Assembly: GCF_945957525.1 (NCBI RefSeq)
Contig: NZ_CAMFLA010000004.1
Span: 1-64,000, forward strand
Reading direction: 5' to 3'
Source: an uncultured Aquitalea sp.
GTDB taxonomy: Bacteria; Pseudomonadota; Gammaproteobacteria; Burkholderiales; Chromobacteriaceae
DNA: 64,000 bases
Part shown: piece by piece, positions 15,886-22,584 of the stretch
How the letters are laid out: each line of letters opens with the position of its first letter
Position numbering within the stretch: the first letter of the stretch is position 1
Notes under the pieces: model-generated
Databases searched by the model: none
What the model was told of the DNA's origin: nothing
What the model saw: the letters and a program-made list of their open reading frames with translations, nothing else
Program-made: the position numbers and the translations under genes

Positions 15886-16281
15886 ATGAAAACCCTGACG
15901 ATCAATCAGACCCTGCCGCCGCAGATCCCGCTGATCGGCGAACCGGACGAATACGGCGAAACCGTGCAAGTCGGTCCGGATGCGCTGCCTGCCGGCACCA
16001 TTCTCGGTGTGGCAACGCTGGACGATGAGCTGGCCGTGCCGTGGAAAGCGGGTGACAACCCGCTGGCGTACGTGCTGGGGGTCACTCGCAAAGACCTGCC
16101 TGCAGCCGATGCCGGCATTGCCTCCCGTGACGTAGGCACCGCCGCCGGTGACTGCGTGGTGGCGCTGGATACCCTGCCCGAACTGCAGGCTGCCCAGTCC
16201 AGCCAACCGGCTCACTTCCGCCACGTCAGTCGCCAACTGTCGGCCCGTGGTATCCGTATCGTCCTGCGCGCCGGCGACTAA
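15886..16281 (+). CDS. probable capsid decoration protein (lambda gpD-like)
   Basis: 131 residues, AAAGGA before ATG. All-beta pattern with PAGTILGV, a central 'DNPLAYVLGV' and the C-terminal 'ARGIRIV' resembles the head-decoration family of lambda gpD (PAGTxLG ... AxGIL ... GIxI). It sits directly upstream of a lambda gpE-type capsid gene, as gpD does. Assignment rests on pattern and position. Confidence 0.65.
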   Translation: MKTLTINQTLPPQIPLIGEPDEYGETVQVGPDALPAGTILGVATLDDELAVPWKAGDNPLAYVLGVTRKDLPAADAGIASRDVGTAAGDCVVALDTLPELQAAQSSQPAHFRHVSRQLSARGIRIVLRAGD

Positions 16282-16320
16282 GCGTCACCGTCCCGCTTTC
16301 TATCGCAAAGGAAATTCGAC

Positions 16321-17349
16321 ATGCCCCAATCCATTGCAGACCTGCTGCAGGATCCGGCGTTTAGCGTCGCCAGCCTGACTGACGCCATCCGACTGTTGCC
16401 CAACACCTATTCCAAGGTAGGTCAGAGCGGCATCTTCGTGCGCAAGGGCGTGAATGCCCGCACCGTCGCACTGGAATACGCCGGCGGCCGCATCCATCTG
16501 CTGGCCAACCAGGACGTCGGCAGCCCTGGTCAGCGCACCAAGCGCGACAAGCGCAACGTGAAGTACTTTGGTGTCCCGCACATTCCACACGATGACACCA
16601 TTTTGGCAGCGGAGCTGATTGGCTCCCGCGCCTTTGGCAGCAGCGATACGCTGACGGTGTCGGATGTGGCCAACGTGATCAACAACCACCTGCAGGACAT
16701 GAAGGTCCGCCATGACCTGACTCAGGAATGGATGATGCTGGGTGCCATCAAGGGCAAGATTCTGGATGGCGACGGCGAGCTGATGTACGACCTGTTCAAG
16801 GAGTTCAACCTCCAGAAGAAGGTGATTGAATTCAAGTTGTCGGATCCGGCCTTTAACGTGAAGAAGGCCTGCGCCGACGTGTGCCGCCATATTGAGAAGA
16901 ACCTGTTGGGTGATATCTCGACCGGCATCAAGACCTGGGTCGATGCGGACTTCATGGATGCATTCACCACTCATCCGAATGTGGAAAAGGCGTTCCAGGG
17001 CTGGGCGGCCGCGCAGGAGAACATTGGTGGCGATGTCCGCAGTGGCTTCAAGTTCGGTGGCATCACCTTTGAAGAATACACCGGCGAAGTCCCGAAGGCG
17101 GACGGCAAGACCATGGTGCCGCTGATCAATGCCGGCACTGGCCATGCTATCCCGCTCGGTACGCGTCAGACCTTCCTGATGTATGACGCGCCGGCAGACT
17201 TCATGGAGGCGGTCGGCACGCTGGGGCAGCCGTACTACGCCAAGATCCGGAACACGGACTTTGATCGCGGTGTGGACATGCACACCCAGTCCAACCCGTT
17301 GCCGCTGTGCGCCCGTCCGGGCGTGCTGGTGGAACTCAAACTGACCTGA
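16321..17349 (+). CDS. major capsid protein, lambda gpE type
   Basis: 342 residues. The C-terminal half carries hallmarks of the Phage_cap_E family: an FxxY-G strand (FEEYTGEVPKADG), 'IPLGTRQTFLMYDAPADFME', 'TLGQPYYAKI' and the end 'QSNPLPLCARPGVLVEL'. This is not the Mu gpT pattern, although the protease upstream is Mu-like. 415 copies would be expected in a T=7 shell. Good ribosome site (AAAGGA). Confidence 0.88.
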   Translation: MPQSIADLLQDPAFSVASLTDAIRLLPNTYSKVGQSGIFVRKGVNARTVALEYAGGRIHLLANQDVGSPGQRTKRDKRNVKYFGVPHIPHDDTILAAELIGSRAFGSSDTLTVSDVANVINNHLQDMKVRHDLTQEWMMLGAIKGKILDGDGELMYDLFKEFNLQKKVIEFKLSDPAFNVKKACADVCRHIEKNLLGDISTGIKTWVDADFMDAFTTHPNVEKAFQGWAAAQENIGGDVRSGFKFGGITFEEYTGEVPKADGKTMVPLINAGTGHAIPLGTRQTFLMYDAPADFMEAVGTLGQPYYAKIRNTDFDRGVDMHTQSNPLPLCARPGVLVELKLT

Positions 17350-17353
17350 TGAC

Positions 17354-17468
17354 GCCGTAAGGCGAGAGAGAGACAGCGACCGGCGCAGTGTGGGGACACT
17401 GCGCCGGCCAGCTGACTGCAGACCGTAGCTGCAAGCCAACCCGAGGCTGCCACTTTCGTGCACGAAAG
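17354..17468 (+). ncRNA. candidate structured RNA downstream of the capsid gene
   Basis: A perfect 12-pair stem, CCGGCGCAGTGT (17380-17391) with ACACTGCGCCGG (17396-17407) closed by GGGG, dominates the spacer. TGCAG/CTGCA (17417-17421 with 17429-17433) and the palindrome CTTTCGTGCACGAAAG (17453-17468) form further hairpins. No U tract follows the 12-pair stem. Computational RNA surveys have described a conserved motif downstream of gpT-type capsid genes in Mu-like phages; whether this is that motif cannot be decided here. Confidence 0.55.
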
Positions 17469-17506
17469 CCTGGCCAGTTTACCGGGTTTTAAAGACCTTG
17501 CAGAGA

Positions 17507-17704
17507 ATGGAAAACGAAATTCGCTGTGGCCAATGCGGCCGCAAACTGGCGGAAGGCCAGTACCTGACCCTTCACATCAAATGCCCGCGCTGCCGGGCGA
17601 TGAATCACTTCAAGGCCACGAGCCACACTCCAGAGCACCAGGGCGTGCCAGACAGGACACGACCTGATGCAAAACCTACCGATCATTCCGTGGCTCGGCG
17701 GTAA
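17507..17704 (+). CDS. com: Com-family zinc-finger translational regulator
   Basis: 65 residues from ATG 17507. Four cysteines in CGQC ... CPRC (residues 5-8 and about 24-27) match Mu Com, a small zinc protein that binds the mom mRNA and opens its start region. The 'IKCPRCRAMNHF' segment is very Com-like. Here the partner, overlapping the com 3' end by 38 bases, is a Dam-type methylase instead of mom. Confidence 0.85.
   Translation: MENEIRCGQCGRKLAEGQYLTLHIKCPRCRAMNHFKATSHTPEHQGVPDRTRPDAKPTDHSVARR
17641..17664 (+). promoter_or_regulatory. stem-loop at the methylase translation start, candidate Com target
   Basis: GGGCGTG (17641-17647) pairs with CACGACC (17658-17664) with one G-A mismatch; the ten-base loop contains AGGA, the ribosome site of the ATG at 17667. 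It resembles in placement the mom translation-inhibitor stem that Com opens. Confidence 0.45.
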
Positions 17705-18425
17705 GCGCCGCCTTGCCAAAACCTTGCTGCCGCTGTTCCCGGAGCACACCTGCTATGTGGAGCCGTTTTGCGGGGCGGCAGCCCTCTATTTCATGAAGGC
17801 GCCTTCCAAGGTCGAGGTGCTCAACGACGTCTCCGGGGACGTCGTGAACCTCTATCGGGTGGTTCGCCACCATCTGGAGGAATTCACCAGGCAATTCAAA
17901 TGGGCCTTGATCTCGCGTGAGATGTACAAGTGGCTGCAGATCACCCCGGAAGAAACCCTCACCGACATCCAGCGTGCCGCCCGTTTCTACTACCTGCAGA
18001 AAATGGCCTTTGGGGCCAAGGTGCAGGGACGTAACTTTGGCACTGCCGCCACCACGCCACCCCGGCTAAATCTATTGCGCCTCGAGGAGGAGCTGTCTGC
18101 GGCGCATCTGCGCTTGTCCCGAACCTACATTGAGCATCTGGACTGGAAAGCCTGCATGCAAAAATACGACAGGCCGGGCACCCTGTTCTACGCCGATCCG
18201 CCGTACTGGCAGACGACTGGTTACGGTGTTCCTTTCGGGTTTGAGGAGTATGTCGCGCTGGCGGAATTCATGCGTACCTGCCAGGGAAAGGTCATCCTCA
18301 GCATCAATGACCACCCGGACATCCGTGACGTGTTCTCCAGTTTCAGGACCGAGCAAGTAGCGATCCAGTACAGCGTCAATGCGAACAAAAGCAAGCCCAG
18401 CTCCGAGCTGATCATACGCAACTGA
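17667..18425 (+). CDS. Dam-type adenine-N6 DNA methyltransferase
   Basis: 252 residues, D12-class. The SAM-binding N-terminus WLGGKRRLAK (9-18), VEPFCGAAAL (31-40) and the catalytic DPPY (177-180) are all present. It probably methylates phage DNA late in infection, protecting it against host restriction, which is what mom does in Mu by a different modification. Recognition sequence cannot be told from sequence; GATC is only a guess. Translation probably depends on the overlapping com. Confidence 0.9.
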   Translation: MQNLPIIPWLGGKRRLAKTLLPLFPEHTCYVEPFCGAAALYFMKAPSKVEVLNDVSGDVVNLYRVVRHHLEEFTRQFKWALISREMYKWLQITPEETLTDIQRAARFYYLQKMAFGAKVQGRNFGTAATTPPRLNLLRLEEELSAAHLRLSRTYIEHLDWKACMQKYDRPGTLFYADPPYWQTTGYGVPFGFEEYVALAEFMRTCQGKVILSINDHPDIRDVFSSFRTEQVAIQYSVNANKSKPSSELIIRN

Positions 18426-18532
18426 GATTGCAATGTGCTTTGTGGTGGGAGTTATTTTGAAATCGAAAATCGGGATGGTAACGTATGCATACGGTTTAAA
18501 TTTAACCGGAAATTTTGCATATGAGGTTGCAG

Positions 18533-18892
18533 ATGAATTTTTTTGATTACATCACCGCACTTGTACGGGATGGCGGAAAATCCTTCCTGATGCTGGCTGC
18601 AGTCTATTGTCTTGCCCGGCTTGCCATTGAAAGCGGATTGGAAAAGGGGGCGGCTCTCTCCCATGCCGTCATCGCTGCCATACTGCTGTTGTGGATAGTG
18701 GTCCCCAATGGCTGGACCGAACTTTCCTATCAACTCGGGGCGGTCCCCAGTTTTGAGGATCTGCGTGCAGGGAGAAGCCCAGAAGTCGTGGCTCAAGTCC
18801 TGACGTTTGAATTCTGGGGGAGCGTGCTCGGTATTGTGGCCGGTTTCCTTGTCTGGATCGGACTCATTGAACCGCGCAGGTGGGGATACTGA
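18533..18892 (+). CDS. hypothetical membrane protein, accessory
   Basis: 119 residues from ATG 18533 (GAGG six bases upstream; 18521 is an alternative). Three hydrophobic segments, about residues 17-33, 41-58 and 93-113. The 107-base spacer after the methylase is AT-rich. It is followed at once by a strong terminator, so it closes a transcription unit. No family recognised. Confidence 0.65.
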   Translation: MNFFDYITALVRDGGKSFLMLAAVYCLARLAIESGLEKGAALSHAVIAAILLLWIVVPNGWTELSYQLGAVPSFEDLRAGRSPEVVAQVLTFEFWGSVLGIVAGFLVWIGLIEPRRWGY

Positions 18893-18901
18893 TCTTGAGA
18901 T

Positions 18902-18929
18902 AAAGCCTGCCGGCTGGCAGGCTTTTTTT
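18902..18929 (+). terminator. strong intrinsic terminator inside the late region
   Basis: AAAGCCTGCC (18902-18911) pairs with GGCAGGCTTT (18916-18925) and runs into U4 more. It ends the head/com/dam transcript, so the genes beyond need their own promoter or antitermination. Confidence 0.85.
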
Positions 18930-18943
18930 ATGACGTTTCCGGG

Positions 18944-18957
18944 TTGTCATGTGACAA
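18944..18957 (+). promoter_or_regulatory. 14-base palindrome upstream of the exonuclease gene
   Basis: TTGTCA-TG-TGACAA is a perfect dyad between the terminator and the ribosome site of the gene at 18982. It could be an operator for a dimeric repressor. Confidence 0.4.
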
Positions 18958-18981
18958 TGCCAGCCAAAGGAGACTTGTCGC

Positions 18982-19587
18982 ATGACCACCATCCCTGCTC
19001 TGATTTCCCTGGATATCGAAACCCTACACCAGAAGGTACCCGAGGCAGCCGTGATCGCTATTGGCGCGGCCCTGTTCGTCGATGGTGTCGAGCAAACCGA
19101 CCTGCGTCTGTCACTTCTGATTGATGTAGATGATACGTTGAAGTACGGCATCAGCGATGTTGACACCATGCTCTGGCACATCAAGCAGGGCCATGAGCAC
19201 GTGGCCGGGCTGGGTTTGTTCCAAGACAGGTCCACGCACTTGCTGAGGGATGCGCTGAATCAGTTATCTGACTGGATTGCCAGTGCAAAAGCTGTTGCAA
19301 CATCCGCCCAAATTATCACTCGGGACCCTGATTTCGATATTGCCATCCTGAATGACAAGTATCAGGCGCTTGGCCTCATTCCTCCATGGCGCTTCTATGA
19401 GCCCCGGAGTCATCGCACCCGCGAAGAAGATCTGCGCTGGATGCAGGAGTTGCTGGGTATTGAAGTTGCGCCAACATATACCAAGTACACCAAGGTAGCC
19501 CATGATGCACTGGCCGATGCTGTGAGTCAGGGAGAGTACTTATGCATGCTGTATCGATCCATCATGGAAGTCACGAGGAAGAAATAG
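18982..19587 (+). CDS. DEDD-family 3'-5' exonuclease-like protein
   Basis: 201 residues, AAAGGAG before the ATG. RNase H-like exonuclease motifs are in order: SLDIET (D11, E13), TRDPDFDIAIL (D117/D119) and AHDALADA (H174, D175/D179). This resembles the phage exonucleases of the Rv2179c/exonuclease VIII group that digest single-stranded DNA or RNA. It stands as an accessory gene between capsid and connector genes. Substrate unknown. Confidence 0.8.
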   Translation: MTTIPALISLDIETLHQKVPEAAVIAIGAALFVDGVEQTDLRLSLLIDVDDTLKYGISDVDTMLWHIKQGHEHVAGLGLFQDRSTHLLRDALNQLSDWIASAKAVATSAQIITRDPDFDIAILNDKYQALGLIPPWRFYEPRSHRTREEDLRWMQELLGIEVAPTYTKYTKVAHDALADAVSQGEYLCMLYRSIMEVTRKK

Positions 19588-19600
19588 TTAAAGTGGTGGA

Positions 19601-19630
19601 TTGACATCGAATGCCAATGTCGTTGTTAAT
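19601..19630 (+). promoter_or_regulatory. sigma70-type promoter for an accessory gene
   Basis: TTGACA (19601-19606), 18-base spacer, GTTAAT (19625-19630). The -35 is perfect and the position fits a start just upstream of ATG 19650. A constitutive promoter here would let the next gene be expressed from the silent prophage. Confidence 0.55.
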
Positions 19631-19649
19631 GCGGATCCTGGTGAAAAGC

Positions 19650-19913
19650 ATGCATCAGACATCCTCGATATCAAGACACTATGCTGGAGCTATTTTGGAT
19701 AACAAGCTGCACGGCCATTTGGGTTACTTTCGCAACAATACGGAGTTAATGACCATTCTTCGCTCGGCGTCTTCATTTGAAGAGGCATTCAGCCTTGTTG
19801 AGGCATGGTTCGATATGGGGGAGCTTCATCTGTCATCACCAGAGAGGCATGAATTGATGGTTGCAGTGCGCGTAATGTATAAAGGGATTCCACCTCAAAA
19901 GCATGATCAGTAG
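19650..19913 (+). CDS. hypothetical accessory protein
   Basis: 87 residues from ATG 19650. The longer frame from 19611 would begin upstream of the inferred transcription start. Soluble, helical, no recognised domain (SSFEEAFSLVEAWFDMGELH). Lower GC and its own promoter make it a candidate lysogenic-expression gene. Confidence 0.55.
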   Translation: MHQTSSISRHYAGAILDNKLHGHLGYFRNNTELMTILRSASSFEEAFSLVEAWFDMGELHLSSPERHELMVAVRVMYKGIPPQKHDQ

Positions 19914-19969
19914 GGTTAAGCTGGTAACCAAACCGAGATAGCTCTGAAAATAGCTTTCAGGAGGCCAGA

Positions 19970-20203
19970 GTGGGCACTCACCCCATGATTGCTTTGTTTG
20001 AAGCACATGCCCAAATGCTGGATGCGTGTGGCCGGCAAACGAACGTCGAAGACGCCACGGTCATGCTGGCCGTTTGGCTTTCCCTGAATCAGGGCATTTT
20101 GTCTGAAGACGATATGGCGCAACTCGTTGAAGTCGGCGGCATCCTCTTCCGTGAAGGCCTTGAGCACCGCCTACAGCAGCGGCTCAAAGACATTGGCCGC
20201 TAG
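19970..20203 (+). CDS. hypothetical small phage protein
   Basis: 77 residues, GTG start after a strong AGGAGG. Helical and acidic, no recognised domain. It ends eight bases before the second 16-base repeat that precedes the connector/tail block. Confidence 0.65.
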   Translation: MGTHPMIALFEAHAQMLDACGRQTNVEDATVMLAVWLSLNQGILSEDDMAQLVEVGGILFREGLEHRLQQRLKDIGR

Positions 20204-20210
20204 CGCCAGC

Positions 20211-20226
20211 TACCGAACCCTTTCCC
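20211..20226 (+). repeat. copy 2 of the 16-base prophage direct repeat
   Basis: Identical to 3355-3370 (TACCGAACCCTTTCCC). It lies 38 bases before the connector gene start, in the only spacer between the accessory genes and the tail operon, which needs a promoter because of the terminator at 18902. Confidence 0.5.
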
Positions 20227-20243
20227 CGCTTTTTGCTTTCCCC

Positions 20244-20266
20244 CATGCCCGCACAATGCGGGCATG
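20244..20266 (+). promoter_or_regulatory. hairpin that sequesters the start codon of the DUF1320 gene
   Basis: CATGCCCGC (20244-20252) pairs perfectly with GCGGGCATG (20258-20266) around ACAAT. The last three bases of the stem are the ATG of the following gene, and no purine-rich ribosome site is visible upstream. Confidence 0.5.
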
Positions 20267-20695
20267 TCTACTTCTACTCCCTACATCACCGCGCAAAGCC
20301 TGGAAGAGCGTTTCGGCCAAGGCTTTCTGCTCGCGGTGACGGACCCGACCAATACCGGCGAGATTGATCAGCCGAAGGTAAGCCGCGCGCTGGCGGATGC
20401 TGCCGACCTGATCGACTCCTATATCGGCAAGCGCTATGTGCTGCCAGTACCGACCGTGCCGCCGTCGCTCGGGCGCGTTGCCGCTGATCTGGTCCGCTAC
20501 TTCCTGATGACAGATGCGCCTGGTGAGGAAGTCACTGCGCGCTACAAGGACGGGGTGCAATGGTTAAAAAACGTATCTACCGGTCTAGTTTCGCTCGGTC
20601 TGCCGGAAGCCAAGGCACCTGCTAGCGCGACCGGCAAGGTGATTGTGGACGGATCTCGCCGCCTGTTCACCCGCCGCACCATGAGGGGCTACTGA
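20264..20695 (+). CDS. head-tail connector, DUF1320 (Mu gp36-like)
   Basis: 143 residues. 'PYITAQSLEERFG' at the N-terminus and 'VSRALADAADLIDSYIGKRY' are characteristic of DUF1320. It is thought to sit under the portal. The start codon lies in a strong hairpin. Overlaps the next gene by one base. Confidence 0.9.
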   Translation: MSTSTPYITAQSLEERFGQGFLLAVTDPTNTGEIDQPKVSRALADAADLIDSYIGKRYVLPVPTVPPSLGRVAADLVRYFLMTDAPGEEVTARYKDGVQWLKNVSTGLVSLGLPEAKAPASATGKVIVDGSRRLFTRRTMRGY

Positions 20696-21114
20696 TGCGC
20701 CCGGACCACCTCGCATTGGGCCGGCTGATCACCCAGCGGCTCAAGGCCGAGATACAGGATGTGCGCAATATTGCCCTGCGTAGCGATCTGCCGGACCTCT
20801 CCGGGCAAGGACTGGTATCACCGTCCCTGTATGTCATCTACGTCCGGGACGCCATCCCGCAAAACGGGGACGCGCCGGATGGCATGGAACACCTGGTGCA
20901 GCAGTGGATGGTGGTGCTGGCCGTACAAGGGACGCCTGACCAACTTCTTACTACGGCAGGCGACCTGCTGGCCAAGGTCAGAGAGGCGCTGCTTGGCTGG
21001 TCGCCGGATCCAGGCCTGTATGACCCGATCAAGGGAGCAACGCCGCCGGCTGCCATTTACCCCAATGGTTGGGGTTTCTTCCCCCTGATGTTTAACGCCG
21101 ACTTTTACGCATAG
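20695..21114 (+). CDS. tail terminator-like protein (Mu gp37 / DUF1834)
   Basis: 139 residues. 'RLITQRLKAEI..VRNI' N-terminus and C-terminal 'WGFFPLMFNADFYA' fit the gp37 family, placed between connector and tube genes. Such proteins cap the tail for joining to the head. Confidence 0.8.
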   Translation: MRPDHLALGRLITQRLKAEIQDVRNIALRSDLPDLSGQGLVSPSLYVIYVRDAIPQNGDAPDGMEHLVQQWMVVLAVQGTPDQLLTTAGDLLAKVREALLGWSPDPGLYDPIKGATPPAAIYPNGWGFFPLMFNADFYA

Positions 21115-21122
21115 GAGGCCAC

Positions 21123-21302
21123 ATGGAAACCCGAGTGAAGTTGCTCCGGGAGCATACCCACGCCGGGGAGACGCATCCGGCTGACGCCGAGTTGCATGTT
21201 AACGAGCACGTGGCCGACTGGATGCAGCAGCACCAGATTGCCGAACCCGCTCCCCGCAGTACCAAACCCAGCATTAACAACCCGCAGGAGACCGAAGCAT
21301 GA
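21123..21302 (+). CDS. DUF7210-like small phage protein (Mu gp38-like)
   Basis: 59 residues, TAGGAGG seven bases before ATG. The sequence KLLREHTHAGETH ... 'ADWMQQHQIAEP' matches the short family that follows gp37 in Mu-like phages (KVKLLxxHTHAG ... AxWLxxxGxA). Its TGA overlaps the next ATG. Function unknown. Confidence 0.8.
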   Translation: METRVKLLREHTHAGETHPADAELHVNEHVADWMQQHQIAEPAPRSTKPSINNPQETEA

Positions 21303-22054
21303 GTTTCGCAGCCTTTTTGCCGGATACCCAAAAGCACTCGTTTTCGGTTTCCGGCCAGTTTTTGATGTCCGCCTATGGCGAGGACAAGTACACGCCCTTC
21401 GCCATGGTGGAAACCGCCGACCTGACCATTGAGCAGGAAACCCAGGAGCTGGCCGACTCGTATTCGGGTTCGGGCAATTACGACAAGCTCTACAACGTCA
21501 AGGCCGTGACGCTGGACTTTGCCGTCAAGACCTTCCAGCCGGACATCATCGCCGAGATGACCCAAGGCGCAGCGACCACGCGCGACGAGAAGACGGTCAC
21601 TGATGAAGAGCAGACCGCTGCGCTTGGTCAGTTGGTGCCGCTCAAAAACATCGGTGCGGGTGACTACCAGGTCATGCCTTCCGCCGGTGGCCAGCCGTAT
21701 GTGGCTGGCAAGGATTACTTCCCGACCGCACTCGGCATCATCCCGCTCAAGGGCGGCAGCATCGTAGAAGGATCGAAGATCAAGATCAGCTACAAGTCGC
21801 GCGCTGCCAGCGTCGTGGACTGGCTGGTGGGCTCCGGTAAAGAGCGCAGCCTGCTCTTTCACGGAATTAACAAGGCCAACCGCCGGGACGTGGTAGTGGA
21901 GGTGTTCCGGGGCAAGTTCGGTTTCCCGGACAAATACGCCCTGCTGGGCAAGGACTTTCGCAGCAGCTCGCTGAAGTTCGAAGTGCTGGCGGATCCGCGC
22001 CAGACCGGTGACGGCATTTCCCAGTGGGTCCGCGAGACGCTGCTCACCACCTGA
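21299..22054 (+). CDS. major tail tube protein
   Basis: 251 residues. All-beta, with no sheath gene nearby. 'VETADLTIEQETQELADSYSG' and 'VKAVTLDFAVKTFQPDIIAEM' are typical of siphovirus tube proteins. It should polymerise around the tape measure to form the tail. Confidence 0.8.
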   Translation: MSFAAFLPDTQKHSFSVSGQFLMSAYGEDKYTPFAMVETADLTIEQETQELADSYSGSGNYDKLYNVKAVTLDFAVKTFQPDIIAEMTQGAATTRDEKTVTDEEQTAALGQLVPLKNIGAGDYQVMPSAGGQPYVAGKDYFPTALGIIPLKGGSIVEGSKIKISYKSRAASVVDWLVGSGKERSLLFHGINKANRRDVVVEVFRGKFGFPDKYALLGKDFRSSSLKFEVLADPRQTGDGISQWVRETLLTT

Positions 22055-22099
22055 TCTTCACCCTGATGGGCGTGGCGCTGCCACGCCCTGGAGCAGTCC

Positions 22100-22465
22100 A
22101 TGCGTATCGAAAAAACCATCCCCATCGGCGAGCACAGCATCACCATCCGCGAACTGACCGTCGGCGATATCCGCGCCATTTTGCTCGAGGCGGCCAACCA
22201 GCAGGGGCAACTCATTGATCCCGCAGCCAGCGATGCCGTTGAGGTCATCCTGGCGTCAATGCTGCTGCCTGATGCCAACCTGCAGGAACTGTTGGCCATG
22301 GCCCCCATGGGGCCGGCTGTCCTGGACAGCTTGACCGACTCGGAGCTGCAAGCGTTACGCGACAAGTGCAAGGAGCTGAACCCGCTTTTTTTCGGGATGC
22401 GGGATCGGCTGCAGGCTGCGAAGGATCGGGCGGAGATAGCCGCCCTGACCCAGTTGAGCAACTGA
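22100..22465 (+). CDS. tail assembly chaperone, upstream frame (gpG analogue)
   Basis: 121 residues. 'IPIGEHSITIRELTVGDIRAIL' N-terminus is that of tail chaperones. The gene precedes the tape measure and overlaps a second frame that lacks its own ribosome site and starts only by slippage. Ends LTQLSN at 22465. Confidence 0.85.
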   Translation: MRIEKTIPIGEHSITIRELTVGDIRAILLEAANQQGQLIDPAASDAVEVILASMLLPDANLQELLAMAPMGPAVLDSLTDSELQALRDKCKELNPLFFGMRDRLQAAKDRAEIAALTQLSN

Positions 22466-22584
22466 CCCAACTCGAAATCAATCTCGGTCGTCTGATCGAG
22501 GCCAAGCACCCGAACGCTGCCGCCTATCCGCTGCGTTTTTTTCAATCCGTGATTGATGATCTGAACCGCCGAGCCAACGCATGA
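22100..22584 (+). CDS. tail assembly chaperone, -1 frameshift fusion (gpGT analogue)
   Basis: Frame 0 is read to TTC at 22391-22393, then shifts back one base, adding 63 residues (RDAGSAAGCEG ... VIDDLNRRANA) to give about 161 in total. The shift site T TTT TTC (22387-22393) is a canonical slippery heptamer in the right phase within a T7 run. Lambda G/GT and most siphophages make a minor fusion this way to chaperone the tape measure. The extension stops four bases inside the tape measure start. Confidence 0.8.
22387..22393 (+). other. slippery heptamer for programmed -1 frameshift
   Basis: T TTT TTC in the phase X XXY YYZ. GC-rich sequence with pairing potential follows within ten bases. Confidence 0.75.

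Noticed and set aside
16321-17349. Mu gpT major head protein
   Set aside because: The C-terminal motifs fit the lambda gpE family better than gpT.
17667-18425. Restriction-modification system
   Set aside because: A methylase is present but no restriction endonuclease-like gene lies beside it; the com overlap favours phage self-modification.
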